Source of the DNA: Paracoccaceae bacterium
GTDB lineage: Bacteria; Pseudomonadota; Alphaproteobacteria; Rhodobacterales; Rhodobacteraceae
DNA: 64,000 bases
Assembly: GCA_029246285.1 (NCBI GenBank)
Contig: JAQWNW010000047.1
Coordinates: forward strand, 1 to 64,000
Reading direction: 5' to 3'
Positions 1-9,745 of the stretch are shown in pieces. The notes under the pieces are model-generated. The model made no database searches. It was not told where the DNA came from and saw nothing but the letters and a program-made list of their open reading frames with translations. Position 1 is the first letter of the stretch; each line of letters begins with the position of its first letter. The translations under genes and the position numbers were made by a program.

Positions 1-1
1 T

Positions 2-544
2 GCATTAGACCCCAATACGATGAAACAAACCAAAGCGCCAGATCCAACTGCTTGGGGTCTTCATGGTGCAATACACCGCCACTGCTCCCACGCTAGATGT
101 GCTATGCATGTTCACTCTACACATGCAACTGTACTGGCAGCACTAGAAGACTCAACGCTACCGCCAATTGATCAAAACTGCGCAACTTTTTTTAACAGAT
201 ATGTTATTGATAATAACTATGGTGGATTAGCATTTGAAGAGGAAGGCGAGCGCTGTGCAACTCTTTTAACTGACCCCAAAAAAAAGGTGCTCATTATGGG
301 TAATCACGGGATAATGGTTTTTGGTGACTCTGTATCTGATACGTTTAACCGGTTATACTATTTTGAAAGGGCGTGTGAAACATACATTCGAGCATTGCAA
401 ACTGGCAAAAAACTAAGTGTTATAACTGATGATATAGCAGAGAAAACTGCTTCCGAATTAGATGGATATTACGATAAAAATTATCGTCATTTGGAAGAGT
501 TAAAATTTATTCTTGATGAAGAAGGATCAAATTATGCAAGTTAA
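2..544 (+). CDS. Class II aldolase/adducin family protein, 5' truncated by window edge
   Basis: The reading frame is open from the first bases of the window, so only the C-terminal part, about 180 residues, is present; family members are usually 210-260 aa. An HVHSTHA stretch looks like the zinc-binding His cluster of class II aldolases and adducin-head proteins. The later MGNHGIMVFG segment matches the third His and the conserved C-terminal core. Such proteins catalyse zinc-dependent retro-aldol or decarboxylation chemistry on phosphorylated or hydroxylated carbonyl compounds in the cytoplasm. The exact substrate cannot be read from this part. The gene ends 36 bases before the downstream methyltransferase on the same strand. 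Confidence 0.8.
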   Translation, partial: ALDPNTMKQTKAPDPTAWGLHGAIHRHCSHARCAMHVHSTHATVLAALEDSTLPPIDQNCATFFNRYVIDNNYGGLAFEEEGERCATLLTDPKKKVLIMGNHGIMVFGDSVSDTFNRLYYFERACETYIRALQTGKKLSVITDDIAEKTASELDGYYDKNYRHLEELKFILDEEGSNYAS

Positions 545-580
545 CCACTAATAACGATTAAGTTAGATTAAGGTTTTGTT

Positions 581-1201
581 ATGAATAAAAGTGATTTTTG
601 GAACAATGTTTACAAATCAAAGGATATTGATGCTGTAAGCTGGTATGCCGACCGACTAGATACATCGCTTGAACTAATAGAAAAAAATTGTGTGCAAAAA
701 GAAAACACCATAATTGATATTGGATCTGGAAGATCCTCATTGGCGTATGATCTCTACAATTTAGGATACAACAATTTAACTTTACTGGATATTTCTGAGG
801 AGGCAATTAGTCAAACCTTAAACAGACTGGGCAAGCTGCCAGTTTCGATAAAAACAATAATTGGCAATATTTCAAAAATTACTACTCAAGAAAATTTATA
901 CGGCTTATGGCATGATCGAGCAGTTTTTCACTTCTTAACTGAAGAATCTCAACGCAATAAATATGTTCAAAATTTAAAACGAAGTCTGAAAAAAAATGGT
1001 ATCGCGATAATAGCTACTTTTGGCCCAGATGGTCCTGATAAGTGTAGTGGCCTAAATACAATGAAATATGACAAAACTACGTTACATGCTGAATTAGGTG
1101 ATGATTTTCAAATACTAGGAAGTAAAATTGACTATCATCAAACACCGTTTAATACATCACAGCAATTTATATACTGCTGGTTTAAATTTAAAATTAAGTG
1201 A
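581..1201 (+). CDS. Class I SAM-dependent methyltransferase
   Basis: This 206-residue protein has the class I methyltransferase fold signature. Motif I is DIGSGRSSL at about residues 46-54, followed by an acidic strand end, TLLDIS, at 67-72 that would bind the SAM ribose. A WHDRAVFHFL segment near 112-121 corresponds to motif IV. No substrate domain is attached. It is a compact small-molecule-type methyltransferase, similar in layout to the thiopurine/tellurite-resistance class. The methyl acceptor is unknown. It follows the aldolase on the same strand and converges on the flavoprotein gene with a gap of only 5 bases. Confidence 0.8.
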   Translation: MNKSDFWNNVYKSKDIDAVSWYADRLDTSLELIEKNCVQKENTIIDIGSGRSSLAYDLYNLGYNNLTLLDISEEAISQTLNRLGKLPVSIKTIIGNISKITTQENLYGLWHDRAVFHFLTEESQRNKYVQNLKRSLKKNGIAIIATFGPDGPDKCSGLNTMKYDKTTLHAELGDDFQILGSKIDYHQTPFNTSQQFIYCWFKFKIK

Positions 1202-1206
1202 TTAAA

Positions 1207-3276
1207 TCAATCACGCGGATAGTTTTGATCCTCCCGCTTAAATAAATCTTCTTGCTGCTCTTCAACAGTTCTCACAAATTTATGACCCGACTGAACGGCC
1301 ATAGCAATCAATCCAGGCTGTAAACAATCTCCAATGCGCGTTACAGTTTCTATGCCCATATCTTTCCAAGTGTCTTTCTTTGTAGAAAGCTCGCGCCATA
1401 GTATATCATTTGGGATCCGTGAAGTTACTAATATAAGAGTTTCACACTCTATCTGCAAAATTTTCTCCGTAAATAAACACGAAATAGACAACTGTTTTTC
1501 TTGGTGATTACAAAGCTTATGCGAAGTAATTATCTCAATGTTTAAATTCATCAATTTACTCTGAATGCGACTTTGTTCTAGAGTATTTTCAGACCATGCT
1601 GACACAGTCGGAGTCGAAGAAATAAAAACAACTTTCCTACCTGTTTTTACCGCCACTTCAGCTAAAACACTTCCCATATAAAATCTATCATCATCAAAAA
1701 TAACGATTGGACCTTTTGACATATCATCTAAAAGCTTACCAGCCATAACATCATCAGGAGTAAGAATTCTGTTAGAATTTAAATATTTTAAAGGAGCCCG
1801 ATGTATCCGGCCAACACCATCTGCACGCCATGATGCACCTGTGGCTAAAACAATATTTTCGACTCCATAACTTAATAAGTCTTCTGAAGTTAATTTACTT
1901 TTTAGATATAACTCTGCATTTGGGACTTGCTGAAGTTGCCAGATTCTCCAATCTCGCACACGGGACCATTCAGCCAATCCAGGCAGCTTACTTTCAAGAG
2001 TTACTCTCCCGCCCCAATAATCAGCAGCATCAGCCAAAATAACATCATTTCCACTTTTTATTAAGGAAGAAGCAGCCTCAAGACCTGATGGACCTCCACC
2101 GACAATCAAATATTTTTTTGGAATACGTACTTTTTGAATTCTTTCAGGATGCCAATTGCGTCTCCACTCCTCTCCAACCGTAGGATTTTGAGTACAGCGC
2201 ATAGGACTATTGGTGTTATCGCCTGAGACGCAGATATTACAACCAATGCATTCTCTAATATCTTCTAAACGACCTTCGCTAATTTTTAGTGGTAAGAACG
2301 GATCAGCAATTGATGGCCTTGCCGCGCCAATTAAATCCAAATGATTTTTATTAATCAATTCCACCATCTTGTCTGGAGATGTGTAGCGTCCCACACCAAC
2401 TACTGGTTTAGTAGTTATTGATTTTACAAAGGCTGTATACGGTTCTTGATAACCTTCCTTGGCAAATCGTGATGTTTGACTGTCATTAGACCAATCTGAG
2501 ATGTTCACATCCCATAAATCAGGTTCTTCAGCAAGCGCCTCGATAATGTCCTTACCCTCCACTTCACTGCGAAAGCCTTCAGGACCCATTAATTCATCCA
2601 CAGCTAAACGAACGGCTATTGCACAACTATCTCCTACCGCTTCTTTAGTATCCTCAATAACCTCTCTAAATAGTCTCAGCCGGTTTTCAAACGATCCGCC
2701 ATATTCATCAGATCGATGATTATGGCGAGCCAATAAAAAATGCTGTAATAGAGTCATATCATGGCCAGCATAAACATAAATTATATCAAAACCTGCTTTT
2801 TTTGCTCGTTTTGCTGCTTCTACGTGCCAACGTCTGAAAGTTGAGATATCAGTCTTGTCCATTTCTCTAGCCTGATATGGATCATCATTTGAGACGACAC
2901 CATTGGAAGGTGACATCGGTGATAGGCGAGAATAACGATTAGGTGCATTAATTCCACCATGAACCAATTGGATTGCTGCTAAGCTATCATGAGCGTGAAC
3001 AGCGTCCGACATCAGTTTTAAATTGGGAATATCAGAATCGTCCCAAAGACGTCCTTCATTTGCTGCTGAAAGGTCAGAAGATGGATGAATTTCTGTCTCT
3101 TGGGTTGAAACAACTCCCCAACCTCCTTCAGCTTTAATTCCCCGCATGCGCGCTTCAGCATTTGGATAACGATATCCCATACCACTGCAATGCGGAACCT
3201 GGTAAAACCTGTTTCGGGTCTGAACTGGTCCTATCCTAACCGGCTCAAAGAGAATATTATACTTTGGATCACGCAC
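1207..3276 (-). CDS. TMADH/DMADH-family iron-sulfur flavoprotein dehydrogenase
   Basis: About 689 aa. The N-terminal TIM barrel contains NRFYQVPHCSGMG, where the Cys matches the cysteine that carries 6-S-cysteinyl FMN in trimethylamine dehydrogenase. It is followed by a CIGCNIC...C cluster site (C-x2-C-x2-C-x11-C) for 4Fe-4S and a C-terminal ADP-binding region starting at LIVGGGPSG. Length and domain order match trimethylamine, dimethylamine and histamine dehydrogenases, which oxidise amines and pass electrons to ETF. The residue that aligns with the substrate-bowl Tyr60 of TMADH is Glu here (STQETEIHP), so the substrate need not be trimethylamine. An in-frame ATG exists at 3327, but the GTG at 3276 has GGAG 8 bases upstream and starts VRDPKYNILFEP, as family members do. 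Confidence 0.85.
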   Translation of the reverse strand: MRDPKYNILFEPVRIGPVQTRNRFYQVPHCSGMGYRYPNAEARMRGIKAEGGWGVVSTQETEIHPSSDLSAANEGRLWDDSDIPNLKLMSDAVHAHDSLAAIQLVHGGINAPNRYSRLSPMSPSNGVVSNDDPYQAREMDKTDISTFRRWHVEAAKRAKKAGFDIIYVYAGHDMTLLQHFLLARHNHRSDEYGGSFENRLRLFREVIEDTKEAVGDSCAIAVRLAVDELMGPEGFRSEVEGKDIIEALAEEPDLWDVNISDWSNDSQTSRFAKEGYQEPYTAFVKSITTKPVVGVGRYTSPDKMVELINKNHLDLIGAARPSIADPFLPLKISEGRLEDIRECIGCNICVSGDNTNSPMRCTQNPTVGEEWRRNWHPERIQKVRIPKKYLIVGGGPSGLEAASSLIKSGNDVILADAADYWGGRVTLESKLPGLAEWSRVRDWRIWQLQQVPNAELYLKSKLTSEDLLSYGVENIVLATGASWRADGVGRIHRAPLKYLNSNRILTPDDVMAGKLLDDMSKGPIVIFDDDRFYMGSVLAEVAVKTGRKVVFISSTPTVSAWSENTLEQSRIQSKLMNLNIEIITSHKLCNHQEKQLSISCLFTEKILQIECETLILVTSRIPNDILWRELSTKKDTWKDMGIETVTRIGDCLQPGLIAMAVQSGHKFVRTVEEQQEDLFKREDQNYPRD

Positions 3277-3398
3277 TAATAATCTCCATTTCGTATACTC
3301 ATATTGTAATATTCTAATAACTAACATTCAATAAATTACAATGATAGCAAGCTTTACAATTTTTTTCATGAAACATTTGGAAAATATTACTAGATGAG

Positions 3399-3417
3399 AA
3401 TGAATTGCATTTTCATT
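3399..3417 (+). promoter_or_regulatory. Fur/Mur-like operator upstream of sitA
   Basis: Arms AATGAA and TTCATT form an inverted repeat around a short TGCA-containing centre, 57 bases before the sitA ATG. Alphaproteobacterial Fur/Mur proteins bind A+T-rich dyads of this kind and repress Mn/Fe importers in response to metal. The call rests on position and symmetry only. It could also be an Irr-type or a chance dyad. Confidence 0.4.
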
Positions 3418-3473
3418 GACAGTATTCTCAGGGTGCTTTACGTTGTAAAAATTAAATACATTCGAGAATATAT

Positions 3474-4379
3474 ATGATTAAATCTTTCATAAGAATACTT
3501 AACTATTCTGGGTTCTTTTTACTCGTATGCTTACTAATATTCGCACCAAAAGTTGACGCAAAAAAATTTAAAGCGGTCACCACTTTCACTGTGATTGCAG
3601 ATATGGCCAGAAATGTTGCAGGAGATGCAGCTCTAGTTGAATCAATCACAAAAATCGGCGCTGAAATACACGGTTATCAGCCTACACCAAGAGATATAAT
3701 AAAAGCGCAAAATGCAGATTTGATCCTTTGGAATGGTTTGAATTTAGAGCTCTGGTTTGAGCAATTCTTTGCTAATCTATCAGATGTGCCCAGTGCTACA
3801 ATAAGCGATGGAATAATACCTATGAGCATTGAGGAAGGTGATTACACTGGAAAACCTAATCCTCACGCTTGGATGAGTTTACAAAGTGCACATATATACG
3901 TTGACAATATTAAAGAAGCTTTTATTAGGCACGACCCCAAAAACACAGAAACTTATCAAAAAAATGCAAAAATTTATAAAAAGAAAATCTCAGACACCAT
4001 TTTACCACTGAAAAATAAAATTCTAAAAATACCTCTGAAAAAACGCTGGCTTGTCACTTGCGAAGGGGCTTTCAGTTACCTTATCAGAGATTTTCAAATG
4101 AAAGAACTTTATCTTTGGCCAATAAATGCAGATGCGCAAGGCACACCAAAACAGGTAAAAAAAGTTATCGATAGTGTTCGGCAAAATAATATTTCGACTG
4201 TTTTCTGCGAAAGCACAGTATCCCAAGCACCGGCAAAACAAGTTGCCCGTGAAACCGGTTCTTCTTATGGGGGTGTCTTATATGTTGATAGCTTGACGAA
4301 TAAGAATGGTTTAGCACCTACCTATTTAGAGCTTTTAAGAATAACAAGCCAAACAATTGCTGACGCTTTAGTAAAATAA
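3474..4379 (+). CDS. sitA: Mn/Fe ABC transporter substrate-binding protein SitA
   Basis: Periplasmic cluster A-I metal-binding protein, 301 aa. It starts with a signal peptide (hydrophobic stretch about residues 11-25, cleavage near VDA-KKF). The four metal ligands of the SitA/PsaA family are in place: His66 (AEIHGYQ), His131 (NPHAWM), Glu197 (CEGAF) and Asp272 (YVDSL). The segments LYLWPINADAQGTPKQV and YGGVLYVDSL are near identical to enterobacterial SitA as I recall it. It lacks the His-rich loop of ZnuA, so manganese/iron is the better prediction than zinc. First gene of sitABCD. Confidence 0.95.
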   Translation: MIKSFIRILNYSGFFLLVCLLIFAPKVDAKKFKAVTTFTVIADMARNVAGDAALVESITKIGAEIHGYQPTPRDIIKAQNADLILWNGLNLELWFEQFFANLSDVPSATISDGIIPMSIEEGDYTGKPNPHAWMSLQSAHIYVDNIKEAFIRHDPKNTETYQKNAKIYKKKISDTILPLKNKILKIPLKKRWLVTCEGAFSYLIRDFQMKELYLWPINADAQGTPKQVKKVIDSVRQNNISTVFCESTVSQAPAKQVARETGSSYGGVLYVDSLTNKNGLAPTYLELLRITSQTIADALVK

Positions 4380-4418
4380 CACTGAAACCTTTAACCAAAA
4401 AATATGTGAGTTTCAAAT

Positions 4419-5279
4419 GTGACCGATAAATTTAATCTAGGCATAACTGTCAAAAACCTCACCGTAAAGTATCGTAACGGCCATATAGGTTTAAAAAATG
4501 CAAGTTTCCAAATACCCACTGGAACTATAACCGCATTGGTCGGAATAAATGGCGCTGGAAAATCAACGTTATTTAAATCAATAATGGGGTTTTTACCAGT
4601 TAGTTCGGGTGAAATTAGTGTTCTAGGATTATCAATAAAATCTGCATTAAAACAGAATATCATAGCGTACGTTCCTCAGGCTGAAGAAGTTGATTGGAGT
4701 TTTCCTGTTTTAGTTAAAGATGTAGTGATGATGGGGCGCTATGGGCACATGGGTTTTTTCCGCAACCCAAAAACAGCAGATCACAATGCTGTAAAAACCG
4801 CTTTAGCAAGAGTAAACATGAGTAAATTTTGTGATCGTCAAATTGGTGAATTATCTGGCGGTCAGCGAAAACGGGTGTTTTTAGCTCGCGCCCTAGCACA
4901 AAATAGTAAAATTATCTTATTAGATGAGCCATTTACTGGGGTAGATGTTCAAACCGAAGATGCAATTATCAATTTACTAGGTGAATTGAAAAATGAAGGT
5001 AGAATAATGTTGGTTTCCACTCACAATTTAGGATCAGTTCCTGAGTTTTGTGATAGGGCAATCTTAATTAATCAAACTGTTCTAGCACATGGGCCCACAC
5101 GGACTACGTTTACGAAAGAGAATTTGGAGCTCGCATTTGGGGGGGTGCTTCGTCACTTTGTACTTGGTGGCTCAGATTTACATGAAGACGACGATCAACG
5201 CAAAGTTACAGTGATAACGGATGACGAGAGACCATTCGTACTATATGATAATGAAAAACAGACAAAAAAAGATGATTGA
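4419..5279 (+). CDS. sitB: Mn/Fe ABC transporter ATPase SitB
   Basis: ABC ATPase of 286 aa that powers SitCD. Walker [10 protein letters not shown] lies at 42-50, the signature LSGGQR at 145-150 and Walker B IILLDEP at 165-171. The start is a GTG at 4419; the overlapping ATG at 4417 is out of frame and stops at once. The acidic C-terminal tail (about residues 255-286) is a usual SitB feature. It follows sitA by 39 bases and its 3' end overlaps sitC, so the four genes are one transcription unit. Confidence 0.93.
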   Translation: MTDKFNLGITVKNLTVKYRNGHIGLKNASFQIPTGTITALVGINGAGKSTLFKSIMGFLPVSSGEISVLGLSIKSALKQNIIAYVPQAEEVDWSFPVLVKDVVMMGRYGHMGFFRNPKTADHNAVKTALARVNMSKFCDRQIGELSGGQRKRVFLARALAQNSKIILLDEPFTGVDVQTEDAIINLLGELKNEGRIMLVSTHNLGSVPEFCDRAILINQTVLAHGPTRTTFTKENLELAFGGVLRHFVLGGSDLHEDDDQRKVTVITDDERPFVLYDNEKQTKKDD

Positions 5280-6132
5280 GATAATCTTACAACCATTTGC
5301 TTACAATTATATGTTTAATGCCATGTGGGTAAGCTCACTAGTTGGGGGGTTATGCGCTTTTTTGTCTGCTTATTTAATGCTGAAGGGGTGGTCACTGATA
5401 GGTGATGCTTTGAGCCACTCAATTGTACCTGGGGTCGCAGGCGCTTACATGCTTGGTTTACCTTTTGCTTTTGGAGCATTTGCTGCAGGAGGGCTTGCCG
5501 CTGGCACAATGTTATTTCTTAACCAACGCACTGGTTTAAAAGAAGATGCCATTATTGGATTAATCTTCACGTCATTTTTTGGATTAGGACTTTTTATGGT
5601 TTCACTATATCCGATGTCAGTAAGTGTTCAAACAATAATTATGGGCAACATCTTAGCGATTACTCCTTATGATACAGTTCAATTAGCCATCATTGGAATC
5701 GTATCCCTGGCTATCTTGACGGCTAAATGGAAAGATTTAATGGTAACTTTTTTTGATGAAAATCATGCACGCTCAATCGGTTTAGACCCAAACAAATTAA
5801 AATTAATCTTTTTTACATTATTGTCCGCATCATGCGTAGCAGCTCTTCAAACAGTCGGGGCTTTTCTAGTTATAGCAATGGTTGTAACTCCAGGAGCAAC
5901 TGCCTACTTACTTACAGATAAATTTCCCCGGTTAATTATAATTAGCGTTTTGATCGGCTCGGTCACTAGCTTTACTGGAGCATATTTTAGTTTTTTTATC
6001 GACGGAGCAACTGGAGGTTTAATTGTATTATTACAAACATTTACCTTCTTGTTAGTTTTTTTCTTTGCACCCAAACACGGATACTTCAAAACTCATAACA
6101 AGACCAAATTATCCCTAAACAGAAAATCATGA
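5272..6132 (+). CDS. sitC: Mn/Fe ABC transporter permease SitC
   Basis: Integral membrane permease of about 286 aa with roughly eight hydrophobic helices. The ABC-3 family motif [17 protein letters not shown] is present near residue 40, as in SitC and ZnuB. The frame opens at 5221, but the ATG at 5272 gives [14 protein letters not shown], matching the short N-terminus of the family, and it overlaps the sitB stop by 8 bases, consistent with translational coupling. It pairs with SitD to form the heterodimeric channel. Confidence 0.92.
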   Translation: MIEIILQPFAYNYMFNAMWVSSLVGGLCAFLSAYLMLKGWSLIGDALSHSIVPGVAGAYMLGLPFAFGAFAAGGLAAGTMLFLNQRTGLKEDAIIGLIFTSFFGLGLFMVSLYPMSVSVQTIIMGNILAITPYDTVQLAIIGIVSLAILTAKWKDLMVTFFDENHARSIGLDPNKLKLIFFTLLSASCVAALQTVGAFLVIAMVVTPGATAYLLTDKFPRLIIISVLIGSVTSFTGAYFSFFIDGATGGLIVLLQTFTFLLVFFFAPKHGYFKTHNKTKLSLNRKS

Positions 6133-6959
6133 TAGATACAATTCTAACACCTTTTGAATTTGGGTTCATGAACAAAGCATTTTTTATCATGTTCATCATA
6201 TCTATCCCAACCGCCATTTTATCATGTTATTTAGTGCTTAAAGGATGGTCGCTAATGGGAGATGCTATTAGCCATTCGGTACTCCCTGGAATAGTTATCG
6301 CTTACTTGATTAACATACCATTGATTATTGGTGCGTTTTGCGCGGGAATGATATGTGCGCTCACCGCCGGATTCATAAGCGAAAATAGCCGGATTAAACG
6401 TGACACTGTGATGGGCATTGTCTTCTCAGGTATGTTTGGTCTTGGTATCGTCCTATATACAAAGGTAACGACTGACGTGCATTTAGATCATATATTATTT
6501 GGCAACATGTTAGGGATAGATATTAACGACCTGTTAACCGCTGGTCTCATCTCACTTAGTGTTTCATTATTACTTTTAATCAAAAGAAAAGATTATTTAT
6601 TGACCACTTTTGATCCAATTCAAGCCCAGGCCTCGGGTCTATCCGTAAGTTTATTAAATTATAGTTTACTTGCTATGATTTCATTAACAATTGTTGCGAC
6701 TTTATCTGCAGTAGGGATAATCTTATCAATCGGTCTTCTTATTGCTCCCGGATCGATTGCATTTTTACTAACAAAAAGATTTGAAAGTATGATAGTTATC
6801 TCTATTTCAGTAACAATTGCCTCAGGTTTTCTTGGAATTTACCTTAGTTTCTTTATTGATAGTGCACCTGCACCAACTATCATATTAGTATTAACGGGAT
6901 TATTTATAATCGCTTTTTTAAGAACATTGTTACAACAGGATAAAACAGTAGAAAAATAA
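6129..6959 (+). CDS. sitD: Mn/Fe ABC transporter permease SitD
   Basis: Second ABC-3 family permease, 276 aa, paralogous to SitC. It carries LKGWSLMGDAISHSVLPG near residue 38 and about eight transmembrane segments. The ATG overlaps the sitC stop as ATGA. Having two different permeases is typical of sitABCD and unlike znuABC, which has one. The gene ends the operon; a 126-base A+T-rich gap with no clear hairpin follows. Confidence 0.92.
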   Translation: MIDTILTPFEFGFMNKAFFIMFIISIPTAILSCYLVLKGWSLMGDAISHSVLPGIVIAYLINIPLIIGAFCAGMICALTAGFISENSRIKRDTVMGIVFSGMFGLGIVLYTKVTTDVHLDHILFGNMLGIDINDLLTAGLISLSVSLLLLIKRKDYLLTTFDPIQAQASGLSVSLLNYSLLAMISLTIVATLSAVGIILSIGLLIAPGSIAFLLTKRFESMIVISISVTIASGFLGIYLSFFIDSAPAPTIILVLTGLFIIAFLRTLLQQDKTVEK

Positions 6960-7085
6960 GATTTTGAAACCAATCAACAAATTTACAATTAATCAGCTTT
7001 TATTGAACTTTTCACTAAATTGTATTTATCAAGAACATAATTTATTTGAACCTCACAACTTATTTTCTTGCAAGGCAACAAACAT

Positions 7086-8426
7086 ATGATTGAAAAAATG
7101 ATAATTCGACAAGCAGACTTCATCTTGACCATGGATGATAAGCGAAATGAATTTCACAACCAAGACATTAGGATTGCAAATGGTGAGATAATTGAAATTG
7201 GAAAGAATCTTTTATTAGCAGACGAAACACGTGAAATAAATGCCCGTGGCTGTGTCGTCACCCCAGGACTTGTGAATACACATCATCATTTATTTCAAAC
7301 ATTAACTAAAGCAGTACCGGAAGGCCAAGACGCACTATTATTTGGCTGGTTAAAAACTCTTTATCCTATCTGGAGTAAGTTCGGTCCAGACGAAATTAGG
7401 GTTTCAGCGATGACGGGACTTGCGGAATTAGCACTTTCTGGCTGCTCCTTGACGTCTGACCATTTATATTTATACCCAAATGGTTCTCGTCTTGATGATA
7501 CAATCGATGCTGCAAAAGAAATAGGAATACGCTTTTCTCCCACTCGAGGCTCGATGAGCATAGGAGAAAGCGATGGAGGCCTACCACCAGACGGTTTAGT
7601 CGAAAAAGAAAATCTTATTCTGGAGGATTGTATTCGGATAATTGATAAATATCATGATCCTAACCCTGCATCATTTATACAAATCGGGATTGCCCCATGT
7701 TCTCCCTTTTCTGTTTCACAGGATTTAATGAGAGATTCTGCTCTGCTTGCACGAGACAAAAATGTATACTTGCATACCCATTTAGCGGAAAATGACGAAG
7801 ATGTAGCTTATTCAATTGAGAAATTTGGTTGTCGCCCTGGACAATATGCAGAAGACTTAGGCTGGGTAGGAAATGATGTTTGGCATGCACATTGTGTTAA
7901 ACTAGATACTAAAGAGCAAAAACTATTTGCGAAAACTCAAACAGGTATCTCACATTGTCCGTGTTCTAATTGTAGACTTGGCTCGGGTATTGCGCCGATA
8001 AAAGAAATGAGAAGCATGGGTATTCCAATTGGTTTAGGCGTTGATGGATCTGCTAGCAACGACTCTGGAAATCTCATAACCGAAGCGCGTCAAGCAATGC
8101 TACTGCAACGTGTTTCCTTGGGAGCAGATGCGATGAGCTCTAGAGAAGCCCTTGAATTAGCGACTCGCGGCGGCGCAGATATTCTAGGCAGGCCAGAATG
8201 TGGTAGAATAGCTATAGGTAAACGGGCTGATATCGCAATTTGGGATGTATCAGGTTTAGAAAGTGCGGGGAGCTGGGATCCAGCAGCCATACTATTAACT
8301 GGTCCTAACCAAGTGAAGCATCTCATCGTAGACGGAAAATTTATCGTTGAAGATAGTCAGTTACTGACTTCAGATCTTGCGAAGCTTATAAATCTTCAAA
8401 ATAAACTGGCAAAAGCATTATTCTGA
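7086..8426 (+). CDS. 8-oxoguanine deaminase (amidohydrolase superfamily)
   Basis: Cytoplasmic zinc amidohydrolase of about 446 aa that by family converts 8-oxoguanine to urate and ammonia. Metal-site motifs are NTHHHL (His66, His68), HTHLAEN (His232, Glu235), HAHC (His269) and GVDGSASND (Asp320). The block SPTRGSMSIGESDGG (151-165) with LPPD after it, and FGCRPGQYAEDLGWVG later, are hallmarks that separate 8-oxoguanine deaminases from atrazine-type chlorohydrolases. The start is taken at ATG 7086, with an AAGG about 10 bases upstream; a TTG at 7068 is the alternative. It stands alone, but the purine/pyrimidine block near 48-56 kb may serve the same catabolism. Confidence 0.88.
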   Translation: MIEKMIIRQADFILTMDDKRNEFHNQDIRIANGEIIEIGKNLLLADETREINARGCVVTPGLVNTHHHLFQTLTKAVPEGQDALLFGWLKTLYPIWSKFGPDEIRVSAMTGLAELALSGCSLTSDHLYLYPNGSRLDDTIDAAKEIGIRFSPTRGSMSIGESDGGLPPDGLVEKENLILEDCIRIIDKYHDPNPASFIQIGIAPCSPFSVSQDLMRDSALLARDKNVYLHTHLAENDEDVAYSIEKFGCRPGQYAEDLGWVGNDVWHAHCVKLDTKEQKLFAKTQTGISHCPCSNCRLGSGIAPIKEMRSMGIPIGLGVDGSASNDSGNLITEARQAMLLQRVSLGADAMSSREALELATRGGADILGRPECGRIAIGKRADIAIWDVSGLESAGSWDPAAILLTGPNQVKHLIVDGKFIVEDSQLLTSDLAKLINLQNKLAKALF

Positions 8427-8436
8427 TAAGTAGAAA

Positions 8437-9735
8437 TTATAATTTCAACCTATCTTGGATTGCTTTAAATTGAGTGACTAGTGAAACACCAATTCCACGA
8501 AAACTATGGAAAGGAATAGGGTTTATTTCAGTAAATGGCAGAGCTTCATTTGGCAGTGATCTTGTAGCGGCCATCGCTAACCATTTACCAAGTAACGTAC
8601 TCATAGCTACACCTCTACCATTGAAGCCTAAGCCAGCGTAAATTCCTTTGATGGGATTATGAAGATGAGGAATAGCATCAGTTGTTATGGCAACTTTTCC
8701 ACCCCAGCAAAACTCGATTTCATGTTTTTTTAAGGCAGGGAATAACTCTCCTACTTTATGAACTAAGTGTTTATACTTCCTGAAATCTGCCCTATCTTGA
8801 CCGCTTCCGCGACCCCCTAAAACAAATCTACCTTTTTCATCAAACCGGTAATAAAGCATAAGGCGCCGTGTATTCGAGACGGTATGTCCACCCGGTAAAA
8901 TTACTTTTCTAAGATTGTCACCTAGAGGCTTTGTAGCAACTTGGAAACTGTATAATGGAATAATTGATCGTGCTAAATTTGGCCAAAGAGAATTTCCACT
9001 CACAAGATTTGTATAAGCATTAGTACATAAAATAACTTTATCAGCAATGATGGTTCCTTCTTTTGTTGCGATCTTCCAACTATCTCCAGTTTTTTTTAAC
9101 GATAAAGCAGCACTGTTCGAATAGATTTTAACACCTTTAGTCAAAGCAGCTGAAGCCAGTTCCCGAACATAAGATAAAGGATTTAATGCACCACCACGAG
9201 GATCATAAATACTGCCAGAATAAATCTGGTGTCCAATGCGTTTTGCTGTCTCATTCGAATCTAACAGTTCAGCTTTAACCCCAATTTTCTTTAACCATTC
9301 AACCCTTAATCGTGATTTATTTAGCATATTCTTATTTTCCGATGCGTAAATAAATCCGGTCCGTTTAAGCTCACAATTCAAGTTATATCTTTTTACTAAG
9401 TCGAAAACAAAATCAGCGCTACTTTCTGTAGCCGAAAAAATGTGTGATGCTTTTTTAACTCCAAATCTATTCAAAAGGATATCAGGATCAATCTTTAAAC
9501 CTGGATTAACTTGCCCACCATTACGCCCAGATGCACCAAAACCAATTTCCTCAGCCTCCAAAACAGTAACTTTGCACCCCATTTCACTCAAATGCAAAGC
9601 AGCTGACAGGCCAGTAAAGCCGGCCCCAACAATAACGACCTCAGTGGAACAATTAATATTTAATTTTTTTGTATCAGGTGCTTGTACCGCAGTATGCATC
9701 CATAATGAAGTTTTAAATGTATCCTGTATCGTCAT
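8437..9735 (-). CDS. DAO-family FAD oxidoreductase, PuuB-like (gamma-glutamylputrescine oxidase type)
   Basis: 432-aa flavoprotein with an N-terminal FAD fingerprint, VVIVGAGFTGLSAALHLS (33-50), then GFGASGRNGGQVNPGL, the pattern of the PuuB/OrdL class of D-amino-acid-oxidase-fold enzymes. The C-terminal GIYAGLGFNGRGVAMSTLLG is the second FAD contact. Family members oxidise secondary or primary amines, often gamma-glutamylated, to aldehydes with H2O2 formation. No PuuA, PuuC or PuuD partner is adjacent. The upstream genes are a sulfotransferase and a PHP hydrolase, so the substrate is open. Last gene of a three-gene minus-strand set. Confidence 0.82.
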   Translation of the reverse strand: MTIQDTFKTSLWMHTAVQAPDTKKLNINCSTEVVIVGAGFTGLSAALHLSEMGCKVTVLEAEEIGFGASGRNGGQVNPGLKIDPDILLNRFGVKKASHIFSATESSADFVFDLVKRYNLNCELKRTGFIYASENKNMLNKSRLRVEWLKKIGVKAELLDSNETAKRIGHQIYSGSIYDPRGGALNPLSYVRELASAALTKGVKIYSNSAALSLKKTGDSWKIATKEGTIIADKVILCTNAYTNLVSGNSLWPNLARSIIPLYSFQVATKPLGDNLRKVILPGGHTVSNTRRLMLYYRFDEKGRFVLGGRGSGQDRADFRKYKHLVHKVGELFPALKKHEIEFCWGGKVAITTDAIPHLHNPIKGIYAGLGFNGRGVAMSTLLGKWLAMAATRSLPNEALPFTEINPIPFHSFRGIGVSLVTQFKAIQDRLKL

Positions 9736-9745
9736 AGAAGCTCAA

